This document shows, one piece after another, positions 35,544 to 43,768 of a stretch of DNA of 64,000 bases. A model generated the notes under the pieces. That model worked only from the letters and a program-made list of their open reading frames with translations, ran no database searches and was not told the origin of the DNA. A program made the translations under genes and the position numbers. Where the stretch lies: positions 4,754,501 through 4,818,500 of the forward strand of contig NZ_CP063362.1 of the NCBI RefSeq assembly GCF_016807805.1, in the 5' to 3' direction. This DNA is from Xanthobacter dioxanivorans (GTDB lineage Bacteria; Pseudomonadota; Alphaproteobacteria; Rhizobiales; Xanthobacteraceae). Position 1 is the stretch's first letter; each line of letters begins with the position of its first letter.

Positions 35544-38536
35544 CGACCACCTCCCGGCCAACTGGAGGGCTCTCGGCCGAAGTTCGACTGGGTCCAGGGG
35601 ATGGCGGGCGACGAAGGCGGCATCCCCCACGCGCGGGTTGCAGGCGGCTGTTTGTCGTCGAGGCGAAGGACGAACGGGCGGCCGTCGTCGCCCGCGGCGT
35701 ATTGTGGGGACTCGGCGTTGCGGTTGAGCCGGACGAAATAGCGCCCTGGGGCGAAGGATTCGAGCGTGGCACTGTCGCGCAGATATTGAGCGGTGACCGG
35801 CTTGCCCGACGTCGTGCGGGCGCCGGCGAGGTCGGTGTCGGTCAGGCCCAGCAGGATGTTGTCGAAGGCGGATTGGTCCATACCCCGCTTCGGCGCCAGG
35901 ATGGTCGCACCGTTGTGGCGCACAGTGCCGCCGGTCACCTCCTCGACGGCGCGCTCCAGACGCTCCCGCTTCAATACGCCGGAGGCGTCGCCGGCGCCGG
36001 CGGACAGGTCGGCATAACGGGCACGCACGGCAGCCCGCATGATGGCGTAAGCCTCGCGCTCGTCGGTCCGGTGCCCAATCGAGAAGGCCGATGCCGGAAG
36101 CGTGGTGTCGAGAGCCTCGGTGAACGCCTGCGCCTCGGATTCCTTCTGCGGCACAAAGCGCGGCTCGGCGGCGAGGGCGTCCCGGCCGCGGACGATGCCG
36201 GCGGCGACATCCGGCGCATCCTTCGCCAGCCCGCCGGCGAACGCGAGCACCGCGCCTTTCGCCCCCGTCTCATGCAGCTTGCCGAACGTTGCCTCGCGCA
36301 CGCCCGGCGGCAGGGTGGCCAGCGCACCGAGGATGCGGACCTTGCCGCTCGTGTCCGCCATGTCGAGCGCACCCGCGAGCGAGCGGAGATCCTCGCCCTC
36401 GAACGCCGGGACCGGCCGCCGGAGCTGATTGGTGACCAGCATCGCCGCCCGCGCGTGAGCCTGCATCGCGGCGGCCACCTGATCGTCCGAACCTTGCCAG
36501 GGAACAGGCGGAGGGGGCTTGATCCAGCCGGCGCGAACGCCGCGCAGGAGCGGCGTCTCCTGCTCCATGCGCTGGAGAGTGGCGAACCGCTCCTCGTCGT
36601 CGAGCAGCGCGGCGCGGGCCGCATGATTGCCACCTGCCGCGGCCTGCTCCAGGCTGTTCCGCAACACCTGCCGCGCATCCGGCGACAGGTCGAGCAGGGC
36701 GTCCGTGCGCTCGGCATCGGCGAGGAACTCGACCGCCTGGCGCTTCCGCTTCTCGTCCAGGAACGGGAAGATCCGCCCCGAGAGGAAGGCGACATCCTCG
36801 TCGCCGATGTGCCATTTGCCCACGGACTTCTTCGCGTCCGCCATCATGCCGTCGAACGTGGTGCCAGCCCACTGGCGCAGGCCCGCGATCTGCGAGGCGG
36901 GCAACCCGCCTGCCGCGATACCCTCCTGCTGGCCCTGAGCGGAGGCGGGAAGTGGGGACGAAGGCCGATCCGGACCGGAACCGACGATGTCGGCGCCCAT
37001 GCGGCGCGCCCATTCCTGATCCGGTCCTTCAATGCCAAAGCGCTCGCCGCCGTGGGCCGCCACGCCGGGGCCGCCGTTGAACCGCACCGTCCCGCTCGCG
37101 TTGCCGGTGGCGAACTTCCCGACGTTCGATCCGGCGAGCGCCGCAGAGACCGCCCCGTCATAACGCGCGGCAATGTTCGGATCGGAGACGAATTGTGCCG
37201 TGCGCTGGTGCGTGACCGCCGGGAAATAGTCCCCGATCATGGTCTGCGCCAGCGTCTGCCCGCGCGCGGCAGCGCGGTTCATGATGGTCTCGATGAACGC
37301 CTGCTGCGCCGCTGGCCCCTGGCCCCCGACCTCGGCCTGGGTGAGCGCGGCAAGGCGCGCCTTCACCGCCGGGTCCTGAAGCTCCTGGCCGAAGCCCATG
37401 CGGGCCGTCGCGAGGGCCGGTACCTTCGGGACATCGCCGAGTGATCCCCGCTGCCATTCCGACGTGGGGATCGAGAACTGCCCGCGGCGGCCGCGGCCAT
37501 ATTCCATCGCATAGGTGATGCGGGCCGCACCGATGGTGTCGCCAAGGGAGAGCATCCTCTGGCGCAGAAGGTCGCCATCCGCTTCCAGGTCGACACCGTC
37601 CCGGAGCGCCGTGATGGTGGGCTCGGCGAGCGCGCGGATCTCGCGGATATCCTCCGTTGCCTCGGACTTGCGCGCGGCGACGTGCGCCTTCACCAGGTTG
37701 AACCGGCTCTGCCGCTCGGCCTCGTCCATCCGCAGGCTGGGATCGAAGATTGCCGTTTCCGCCTGCCGCAGGGCCTCGTGCGGCCCGACGTGGTCATAGG
37801 TGGCATCGACGGACGACAGCACGGCCGCGGCCCGGCCACGGTCTTCGAGGCGGCGCAGGCGGTCTTCTACGACCGCAGGCCCGTAGCCCCAGCGGGGGGT
37901 CTTCCCGAGCTCGCCGAGGATGGCCTTCGCGTTCTCCGCCTGGGCGAGATACTCGCCGCTCTCCACGCCGCCTCTGCGGGCCAGCGCCACGAGGTTGTCC
38001 GAGACCGTGTTCAGCTGAGTTTCCAGCGCCGTCTTGGCATTGGCCTGGTCGACCGCAAACCGTTTCTCGAACAGGTCCGTGAAATGGCCCATGCGCAGCT
38101 TGTCGAGCGCCGTGGAAACGGCCGGCCGCAAGACAGGGTCCTGCTTCGAGACAATCTCGCGATTATAGGCTTTGGCCGCGACATCGAAGCGAGCCGGCTC
38201 ATCCTGATATTTTTGGCGAAGCTGGAGATAATCTTCCCCGGTTTTCGTCTGGAGGTCCGCGAAATACTTCGCCCGCGCACCGCGTTGCGCTGCTTGCCCC
38301 AGCACGCCGAGCGTCGCCATCTCCGTGATCTGCGGCTGGCCGTCCGGGCCGATGGTGACGGCCTCTGCCCCGCGGGCCTCGGCCTGCTCGATGGCGGCGG
38401 GCAGCACCGTGTCGGCGAGATTGTCCATCGCCCGGGCGAACATGGCGTACGGCGCGGCGATGTCGGCCGGGGAGATGCCGTTGCGCGGGCCTTCAGTAAC
38501 CACCAGGCGATGGGGATACTCGGGAAGATCGACCAC
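35540..38536 (-). CDS. Large internal virion protein of prophage, probable peptidoglycan-degrading region
   Basis: A 998-aa, mostly helical, Ala/Arg/Glu-rich soluble protein. GTG 38536 has GGAGG 5 nt upstream. About residues 390-440 (AEVGGQGPAAQQAFIETIMNRA, then IGDYFPAVTH) resemble the cell-wall hydrolase pattern found in phage internal virion proteins, with the Glu before VGGQG as a possible catalytic residue. The rest has no recognised domain. It comes between a 148-aa Ala-rich protein and the frameshifted gene, all with overlaps or short gaps, matching the gp14-gp15-gp16 type block of podoviruses by order and size. Function is inferred. Confidence 0.6.
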   Translation of the reverse strand: MVDLPEYPHRLVVTEGPRNGISPADIAAPYAMFARAMDNLADTVLPAAIEQAEARGAEAVTIGPDGQPQITEMATLGVLGQAAQRGARAKYFADLQTKTGEDYLQLRQKYQDEPARFDVAAKAYNREIVSKQDPVLRPAVSTALDKLRMGHFTDLFEKRFAVDQANAKTALETQLNTVSDNLVALARRGGVESGEYLAQAENAKAILGELGKTPRWGYGPAVVEDRLRRLEDRGRAAAVLSSVDATYDHVGPHEALRQAETAIFDPSLRMDEAERQSRFNLVKAHVAARKSEATEDIREIRALAEPTITALRDGVDLEADGDLLRQRMLSLGDTIGAARITYAMEYGRGRRGQFSIPTSEWQRGSLGDVPKVPALATARMGFGQELQDPAVKARLAALTQAEVGGQGPAAQQAFIETIMNRAAARGQTLAQTMIGDYFPAVTHQRTAQFVSDPNIAARYDGAVSAALAGSNVGKFATGNASGTVRFNGGPGVAAHGGERFGIEGPDQEWARRMGADIVGSGPDRPSSPLPASAQGQQEGIAAGGLPASQIAGLRQWAGTTFDGMMADAKKSVGKWHIGDEDVAFLSGRIFPFLDEKRKRQAVEFLADAERTDALLDLSPDARQVLRNSLEQAAAGGNHAARAALLDDEERFATLQRMEQETPLLRGVRAGWIKPPPPVPWQGSDDQVAAAMQAHARAAMLVTNQLRRPVPAFEGEDLRSLAGALDMADTSGKVRILGALATLPPGVREATFGKLHETGAKGAVLAFAGGLAKDAPDVAAGIVRGRDALAAEPRFVPQKESEAQAFTEALDTTLPASAFSIGHRTDEREAYAIMRAAVRARYADLSAGAGDASGVLKRERLERAVEEVTGGTVRHNGATILAPKRGMDQSAFDNILLGLTDTDLAGARTTSGKPVTAQYLRDSATLESFAPGRYFVRLNRNAESPQYAAGDDGRPFVLRLDDKQPPATRAWGMPPSSPAIPWTQSNFGREPSSWPGGGR

Positions 38537-38554
38537 GGGAGCCTCCGTTCAGTG

Positions 38555-39001
38555 TCAGGACGAGCCGGAGGGCTTCATGCCGCCGTAGCCGATCTTCGCC
38601 ATGCCGGTGACGGCATCGAGCCCGCCGCCGTAGAGCGCCATGTTCGCGGACGCGCGCCGGAAATCGGCCTCGTCCCGTTTCGCCGCCGCCTGCATGTCGA
38701 GCGAGCCGACGCGGATCTGCCGCTCGCGGTCGGCGATGCGGCGCTGCTCGTCCAGCACCGCCCCGGTGGTCGGGCTGTCGAGGCCGACATTCGAGGATGC
38801 GCGGATGGTCGACACCCGGCTCAGCGTGCGGTTCAGCTCCTCGCGCAGTTGCGTGTCGGTCTGCGCCGCCTGTGTCTTCGCCACCATGGCGTCACGCTCG
38901 GCCGCCGCGGCGGCGTAGCCCTGCGCCTTCGATTCCCCGTACGCCTTGAAGCCGGCTGAGGCGCCGGTCAGGGCGGCGAGGGCGAGCGTTTCCGCGCCCA
39001 T
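38555..39001 (-). CDS. 148-aa phage internal virion-like protein
   Basis: ATG 39001 overlaps the previous stop (ATGTGATG). The protein opens with an Ala/Gly-rich hydrophobic stretch (ETLALAALTGASAGFKAYGESKAQG) and continues as an amphipathic helix (AAAAAERDAMVAKTQAAQTD) with a Gly-rich end (MALYGGGLDAVTGMAKIGYGG). The composition is like T7 gp14-type internal core proteins, which form part of the DNA ejection channel. This family guess rests on composition and gene order only. Confidence 0.6.
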   Translation of the reverse strand: MGAETLALAALTGASAGFKAYGESKAQGYAAAAAERDAMVAKTQAAQTDTQLREELNRTLSRVSTIRASSNVGLDSPTTGAVLDEQRRIADRERQIRVGSLDMQAAAKRDEADFRRASANMALYGGGLDAVTGMAKIGYGGMKPSGSS

Positions 39002-39210
39002 CACATGCCCTCCAGCGGTCGGCGAATGCTCGCGATGTCGGCAAGCGCGCGGTTCAGCTTTTCGACGAGCGTCTCATCCCTCCGCGGCGCCACCTGGGCA
39101 TCGGCAAAGCGCGGCAGGGCGCTCGGGCGAGCGAGGTGCGAAGGGAAAGGGATGATGGGCGAAGCGGTGTCCGCCGCGGGGGCAGGTGTCTCGGAGAGCG
39201 GGTCGCGCAT
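39001..39210 (-). CDS. 69-aa hypothetical phage protein
   Basis: ATG 39210 with GAGAGG upstream. The protein is MRDPLSETPAPAADTASPII..., Pro/Ala-rich at first, then a short charged helix (DETLVEKLNRALADIASIRR). Its stop overlaps the next start. Unrecognised; probably a small structural or scaffold-type protein in the virion operon. Confidence 0.5.
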   Translation of the reverse strand: MRDPLSETPAPAADTASPIIPFPSHLARPSALPRFADAQVAPRRDETLVEKLNRALADIASIRRPLEGM

Positions 39211-39550
39211 GATGGATCCTCTCGGTGCCGGCGCTGCCAAGCCCCAGCGCGCGGGTGTCGTATTCGACCGCCGGCACCGAGAAGGATTTCGCAAATTCGG
39301 TTGCCGCGCCCCGGGTGGCAGCCCGGTCGTGAGGAGAGGCTAGGCGCCCCGGAATTCGCGGCAACGCACCGGGTGACCCGCTCAGTTATCGTTCACGGTG
39401 AGCTCGAACATGGAGGGGCGCGATGGAGATGATGCCAGGCATAGAGCGCGAGGAGCTCAAGGGCGCCCAGCATGTCGGACGTAGGTGCGCTGGCACCTCG
39501 ATTGCGGTACCCGATGGGCTGAGGTGGCCTAGTCGACAAGGGAGCATGGG
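39211..39550. other. Intergenic stretch with a phage gene relic
   Basis: No intact gene. On the minus strand, about 39211-39330 reads EFAKSFSVPAVEYDTRALGLG, protein-like but without a start, and running out of frame into the 69-aa gene; it is probably the truncated end of an upstream virion gene. The rest shows no signal apart from AAGGGA near 39538, the likely ribosome site of the next gene. Confidence 0.4.
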
Positions 39551-40288
39551 ATGAAAGATGGGTTGGGGGCCGCAATGATCTGCGGCCTCGGTGTCGTGAT
39601 CGGCGTCGTTCTTGGGTTCGCCCTGGCAGCCACTTTCTGGGATCAGCTGGTCAAAGCCATCAACGAGAACCAGCTGTCGAACTGGCTGGGCTTTACCGGT
39701 GCCGTGCTGGGAGCCCTGGCGACTGTCACAGCCGGTGCGCTCGCCTATGTCGGCGTGCTTTACGGCCACGCTGCGAGTAACCGCGACGCAGCCGTTCACC
39801 GGATCACCGGATACCTCGCGACCATCCGCAACCTCTATTCGACCTGGATGGAAATGCGCGACACCGCGGACACCGATCCTAACCAGTTGATGAAGATCGA
39901 CACGTTGCGGAGCCAGCTCCAGCGGCCGGATATCACCGTTGCCCTTTATGACTCGATCCTGCAGGAGGATCAGGTCGCGATCTTCGTGTTCTGCAATACG
40001 CTGAGGGTCGCCCTCACGCACGGCCATCCGCACCAGCACAATGCCGCGGATATCGCCCTCTACATCTTCGAGGACGTGACGCGGGCCCTGACGATCCGGA
40101 AGCGTCTCCTCGAAGAAGGCAAGCCGCTCCGTGAGGTGCAATCCACGAAGTTCCTGCGGCCGGATCCCTACATCAAGGCGCTGTCCTCCGGGCAAACCGA
40201 CGAACTGGCTGCGCACAAGGCATGGGTCAATTTCGCGCCGGCGGTGACCGCCGATCCATTGCCGGCCCAGCTGGCAACCGGAGCATAA
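39551..40288 (+). CDS. Hypothetical membrane protein, 245 aa
   Basis: Two N-terminal membrane helices (about residues 5-30 and 42-68, MICGLGVVIGVVLGFALAA and WLGFTGAVLGALATVTAGAL) are followed by a roughly 170-residue soluble, helical cytoplasmic domain rich in charged residues. AAGGGA precedes ATG 39551. It sits alone between the prophage remnant and the bufferin operon, on the opposite strand to both. No family was recognised; it could be a leftover accessory gene of the prophage. Confidence 0.6.
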   Translation: MKDGLGAAMICGLGVVIGVVLGFALAATFWDQLVKAINENQLSNWLGFTGAVLGALATVTAGALAYVGVLYGHAASNRDAAVHRITGYLATIRNLYSTWMEMRDTADTDPNQLMKIDTLRSQLQRPDITVALYDSILQEDQVAIFVFCNTLRVALTHGHPHQHNAADIALYIFEDVTRALTIRKRLLEEGKPLREVQSTKFLRPDPYIKALSSGQTDELAAHKAWVNFAPAVTADPLPAQLATGA

Positions 40289-40537
40289 GGCGTGGATGGA
40301 AGGCCGTGGTCCGGTGTTGAACTGTCGGATCGACCAGCCTGACGTGGAACCACGCCACCAAACGCTCCTCTGCCAAGGTCTATTGCAGCTACCCCACCAG
40401 CATGGCGTGGTAGCGTTCTCGCGGAGCGGCGACCCCGACTATGGGAGTAGGACGAAGCGGTGGTGCTGGTGGCCTGCGTGCTCGGCCGGCAAGACCTCGG
40501 ATGATGCAGCGGCCGGCTTGGGGCGCAGGTGTCAAGT

Positions 40538-41035
40538 TCAATCGGCCCTGTATGGCTGCGACGAGCGTTGGACGGCCCGGTCGATCAGCGCGTCGATCGA
40601 CAGGGCGCCCGGCCCGCGCAGGATCAGCAGGAGAAAACAGGTGGCCCAGACCCCATGGGTCGGCCACGCGTCCGGATAGACGAAGATCTCGATCACCGCG
40701 GTCATGGCCAGCAGGGCCGCCGCGGACAGGCGGGTGGCGAGGCCGAGGACGAGGAGCGCCGGAAAGACGTGCTCGGCAAACGCCGCGAGGTGCGCCGCGA
40801 GCCAGGGGTCGACCAGCGGCAGCTGGTATTCCTCCCGGAACAGTGCGACGGCGCCATCGGTCACATGCCAGCCCTCCACCTTGGTCTGGCCGGACTGCCA
40901 GAAGACGGCAGCGGGAAAAATCCGGGCACACAGGCACGCGATGCCGATGGGAACGGTATCAAGCCGGTCGCGCAGGCGCGCGATCACGGGCAGGAAACGG
41001 GGCGCGGTCGGGTGCGCAAGCTCGTTGGCGGTCAC
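40538..41035 (-). CDS. DoxX-family membrane protein of the bufferin operon
   Basis: A 165-aa four-helix DoxX-like protein: IACLCARIFPAAVFWQSGQTKVEGW, then HVFPALLVLGLATRLSAAALLAM and WATCFLLLILRGPGALSIDALI. GTG 41035 overlaps the bufC stop (GTGA). DoxX-type genes are frequent companions of DUF2282/MNIO/DUF2063 operons; their role there is not established, with membrane-linked redox support or handling of the modified peptide as possibilities. It is the last gene of the operon. The 250 nt beyond it (40289-40537) show no gene. Confidence 0.85.
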   Translation of the reverse strand: MTANELAHPTAPRFLPVIARLRDRLDTVPIGIACLCARIFPAAVFWQSGQTKVEGWHVTDGAVALFREEYQLPLVDPWLAAHLAAFAEHVFPALLVLGLATRLSAAALLAMTAVIEIFVYPDAWPTHGVWATCFLLLILRGPGALSIDALIDRAVQRSSQPYRAD

Positions 41036-41796
41036 GGCATTCCTCCCTCAGGGGTCTCGATGCGGCAGGCGCGACCGGCGCCGATCAGGTCGGCGAGCGC
41101 CGCGGCAAGGTCGAAGCCGGGGTCGCTCGAGGCGGCGCCGGCCACGGCCGCGCCGAGCGGATCGCCCGCGGCCAGATGCTCCAAGAATACGGCTGCCCCC
41201 AGGGGCACGCGCCGCACCTTGACGTCGAGACCGGGACGGTCGACCAGCACCGCCTCGCCCGACCAATCCACGATGGGCCCGGCGACGGCCCATCCCCGCG
41301 CCATGGCGAGGATGGTGCCCACCGGATGAGCGGAGCGCACCACAGCCACCGCAGGATGAAGCTCGATGCGCAGCGCCGCGAGCGCGCCGGGCGCGACCTC
41401 CGCGAACGCCTCGCCGCCGAGGCGGGGGACATCGGCGGCATGGCTGGCCCGGGAGACCGCGACCTCCACGCGCGCCACGTCCGCGAGATAAGTCATGGCG
41501 CCGGCCGGCGGGAAACCGGCGATGAAGGCGGGCAGCGCGTCCCCATATGCCATCAGCAGCGGCGAGGCCGGCGGATGGCGCAGGATGAAGTCCCGGGCCA
41601 TGGCGCGGAAGAACTCCTCGCCCACCAGGTCCGCCACCGCCGGGAAGCGCGCTTCCAGGGCCCGGATGAGCCCCACGGCCACGTTGTTGCGGTAGACAGC
41701 GAACCTGCGATCCGCCGGGCCCGAGAGGCCGGGCGGAGGGCGCCGGTCCGCGGCGGTCAGCGCGTCGGCGAACGCCTGAAGGGAAGAAGGGGCCAT
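41032..41796 (-). CDS. bufC: BufC/HvfC-type DUF2063 protein (MNIO partner)
   Basis: A 254-aa DUF2063-family protein. The N-terminal half has the family pattern LQAFADALTAADRRP, RFAVYRNNVAVGLIRALEARFPAVADLVG, FFRAMARDFILRHPPASPLLM and FPPAGAMTYLADVARVEVA. In studied systems this partner protein recruits the precursor peptide to the multinuclear iron oxidase. It starts 3 nt after bufB and overlaps the DoxX gene by 4 nt. The old annotation as a DNA-binding domain protein is misleading in this context. Confidence 0.88.
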   Translation of the reverse strand: MAPSSLQAFADALTAADRRPPPGLSGPADRRFAVYRNNVAVGLIRALEARFPAVADLVGEEFFRAMARDFILRHPPASPLLMAYGDALPAFIAGFPPAGAMTYLADVARVEVAVSRASHAADVPRLGGEAFAEVAPGALAALRIELHPAVAVVRSAHPVGTILAMARGWAVAGPIVDWSGEAVLVDRPGLDVKVRRVPLGAAVFLEHLAAGDPLGAAVAGAASSDPGFDLAAALADLIGAGRACRIETPEGGMP

Positions 41797-41799
41797 GGC

Positions 41800-42648
41800 T
41801 CAGGCCGCCGCGCGCGCGTGCCGCGCCAGCACGGTGGCGGCGCGCTCGGCCTCCCCGCGCAGCACCGCCCATTGGGGGACGTCGTTGTCCCATTCGATAA
41901 GGCTCGGCAGCGGCCCGGTCCGCGCGATCACCTCGCTGAAAAGCGCCCACACAGGCTCCGCCACCGGCGCGCCGTGGGCATCGATGAGGAGAGGCGCGCC
42001 GGTCTCGTCGCTGTCGGCATCGTGGCCACCGAGGTGGATCTCCCCCACCGCCTCGAAGGGAAAGTCCGCGAGGTAGGCGCGGGCATCGGTTCCGTGATTG
42101 ACGGCCGAGACGAAGACGTTGTTGACGTCGAGCAGCAGGCCGCATCCAGTGCGCGCCACCACGCCGGCGAGGAATTCCACCTCGCCGAGGGTACTTTCCT
42201 CGAACCGGACGTAGGTCGAGGGATTCTCCAGCAGCATCTGCCGGCCCAGGACGTCCTGCACCTGCGCGACATGGCCGGTGACACGCGCGAGGGTTTGCTC
42301 CGTGTAGGGCAGTGGCAGCAGATCATTGAAGAAGGAGCCCGCGTGCGACGACCAGGCGAGATGCTCGGAAAAGCTCTCCGGTCGGTGGCGGTCCAGAACG
42401 ACACGCAGGCGCGCGAGGTGCGCCGTGTCGAGCGGCGCCTCCCCGCCGATGGAGAGCCCCACCCCGTGGACGGATAGCGCGAAGCGCTCGCGCAGGGCAG
42501 CGAGCTGCGCATGGGGCCGCCCACCAGCGCCCATGTAGTTCTCGGCGTGGACCTCGACGAAGCGCACCGGCCCAGGATCGGCGAGCAGGGCGTCGAGATG
42601 CTCCGCCTTGAAGCCGACGCCGGCGCCGGCGGGAAGAAAGGACGTCAT
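41800..42648 (-). CDS. bufB: Multinuclear non-heme iron oxidase BufB (DUF692)
   Basis: A 282-aa TIM-barrel enzyme of the MNIO family. Metal-ligand-type motifs are spread along the barrel: [65 protein letters not shown] and [14 protein letters not shown] enzymes rebuild Cys residues of peptide precursors; in bufferins they make copper-binding thiooxazole heterocycles. Its precursor is the gene 78 nt upstream and its partner BufC follows directly. ATG 42648 is preferred because it starts the usual short lead into GAGVGFK. Confidence 0.92.
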   Translation of the reverse strand: MTSFLPAGAGVGFKAEHLDALLADPGPVRFVEVHAENYMGAGGRPHAQLAALRERFALSVHGVGLSIGGEAPLDTAHLARLRVVLDRHRPESFSEHLAWSSHAGSFFNDLLPLPYTEQTLARVTGHVAQVQDVLGRQMLLENPSTYVRFEESTLGEVEFLAGVVARTGCGLLLDVNNVFVSAVNHGTDARAYLADFPFEAVGEIHLGGHDADSDETGAPLLIDAHGAPVAEPVWALFSEVIARTGPLPSLIEWDNDVPQWAVLRGEAERAATVLARHARAAA

Positions 42649-42726
42649 GGGAAGGCTCCTCGATCGCGCGTGGGACCGACGGAGGGCGCCAGCGGGCGCC
42701 CTCCCGAACGTGGACGCGGGGCGGCC

Positions 42727-43014
42727 TTACATGGCCTTCAGATGGCCCATGCCCTTCGGCGTCTTGATCGCCTCGCACGTGCCCTTGGCGACGTACTTCC
42801 ACGCTTTGCCGTCGTAGTTGACCTTGGCGGTGCCGGCGCAGGTGGTGCCGGCTCCGGCGGCGCAATCGTTCTGGCCCGCAAGGGCGATGCCGTAGCACTT
42901 GTCCATGCCGGGCTGCTCGGCCACGGGCCCGGCGGCGGCGCTCGCCACCATGCCGAGCGCGGCGGTGAGGGAGCCGGCGAGGGTAGCGGCGATGAACGTG
43001 GTCTTCGTGGTCAT
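42727..43014 (-). CDS. bufA: Bufferin precursor peptide BufA (DUF2282)
   Basis: A 95-aa precursor with a Sec-type signal peptide ([22 protein letters not shown]) and a core with four cysteines: Cys40 in [15 protein letters not shown], Cys51, Cys59 in AGTTCAG and Cys80 in VAKGTCEAI. This is the DUF2282 pattern. In Caulobacter, peptides of this family are modified by the MNIO enzyme and exported to the periplasm, where they buffer copper. It is the first gene of the operon. The upstream GTAACG-N16-CGAA promoter (43077-43102) gives a leader of about 55 nt and GGAG lies before the ATG. Confidence 0.92.
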   Translation of the reverse strand: MTTKTTFIAATLAGSLTAALGMVASAAAGPVAEQPGMDKCYGIALAGQNDCAAGAGTTCAGTAKVNYDGKAWKYVAKGTCEAIKTPKGMGHLKAM

Positions 43015-43076
43015 GGGTCGTTCTCCGTGGAAGATTGGTGCGCGGCAGGCGGCTGTTGTCCTGCGCCATCTCCTTG

Positions 43077-43102
43077 TTCGGAGGGACCCGCCATTGCGTT
43101 AC
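43077..43102 (-). promoter_or_regulatory. SigF-type promoter of the buf operon
   Basis: Read on the minus strand, GTAACG (43102-43097) is followed after exactly 16 nt by CGAA (43080-43077), about 62 nt upstream of the bufA ATG. This matches the Caulobacter SigF promoter form GTAACC-N16-CGAA with one change in the -35 element, shared by the second copy in this region. Confidence 0.85.
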
Positions 43103-43159
43103 ACGTGGCGACGAAGAAATATGCGCGCGAAATAATCGTCGGTGTCGTCCGCCCGGACC

Positions 43160-43185
43160 GTAACGATCCCGCCGCTTCGCGCGAA
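43160..43185 (+). promoter_or_regulatory. SigF-type autoregulatory promoter of sigF-nrsF
   Basis: GTAACG (43160-43165), a 16-nt spacer and CGAA (43182-43185), 21 nt upstream of the sigF ATG. It has the same -35, spacer length and -10 as the copy facing bufA on the other strand, so the two operons share one recognition pattern and SigF probably activates its own gene. Confidence 0.85.
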
Positions 43186-43206
43186 CTGACCTTTAGGAAT
43201 GTGTCG

Positions 43207-43755
43207 ATGGACGACCGCGAGCAGCGGTGGGCGCAAATGATGCAGGCCGCGCTTGCCGGGGATCAGCCGGCATACGAGCAGTTGCTGCGCGAGATGGCCC
43301 CCGCAGTGCGCGCGGTGGTCCGCCGCCGGCTGTCGCGCCTCGGCGCTCCCACCGGCGAGACGGAGGATGTGGTGCAGGAAACGCTCCTCGCTGTGCACCT
43401 GAAGCGGCACACCTGGCGCAGCGCCGACCCGATCGGGCCCTGGCTCTGGACCATCGCCCGCAACAAGCTGGTTGACCACCTGCGCCGGCGGGGGCGCCGC
43501 GTGGAGGTGCCTGTGGAAAATTTCGCCGACATCCTGCCGGCGCCGGAAGAGCGGCCCGACACCGCGGCCGCAGACGTGCAGCGTCATCTCGCCTTGCTGC
43601 CGGAGAAGCAGCAGGCGGTGCTGCGGGCGGTGGCGGTCGACGGCGCCTCCATCGGCGAGACGGCGGAGCGCATGCGCATGACCCCCGGCGCCGTGCGGGT
43701 GGCTCTGCACCGGGCGTTCGCGAGCCTCGCGACGCTCCTCAGGACGGACGAGTGA
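43207..43755 (+). CDS. sigF: ECF sigma factor SigF-like
   Basis: A 182-aa extracytoplasmic-function sigma factor. Region 2 covers about residues 20-90 (VRRRLSRLG, EDVVQETLLAVHLKRHTWR, PIGPWLWTIARNKLVDHLRRR) and region 4 about 120-178 (LALLPEKQQAVLRAVAVDG, IGETAERMRMTPGAVRVALHRAF). It directs RNA polymerase to GTAAC/CGAA-type promoters. ATG 43207 is preferred over the GTG two codons upstream because TAGGA is well placed. It is followed 13 nt later by its likely membrane anti-sigma factor and divergent from the bufferin operon, the arrangement known for Caulobacter sigF-nrsF. Confidence 0.9.
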   Translation: MDDREQRWAQMMQAALAGDQPAYEQLLREMAPAVRAVVRRRLSRLGAPTGETEDVVQETLLAVHLKRHTWRSADPIGPWLWTIARNKLVDHLRRRGRRVEVPVENFADILPAPEERPDTAAADVQRHLALLPEKQQAVLRAVAVDGASIGETAERMRMTPGAVRVALHRAFASLATLLRTDE

Positions 43756-43768
43756 AGGAAACGACGCC

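Larger units (their letters stand above)
33640..39400 (-). mobile_element. Decayed prophage segment (internal virion genes only)
   Basis: A minus-strand block bounded by the chromosomal MocR gene and the 39551 membrane protein gene. It holds five virion-type or small phage genes and two broken genes, but no terminase, portal, capsid, integrase or repressor. One gene is frameshifted and another is a foreign methyltransferase fragment. It is therefore a remnant. The exact ends were not defined and no flanking repeats were seen. Confidence 0.6.
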
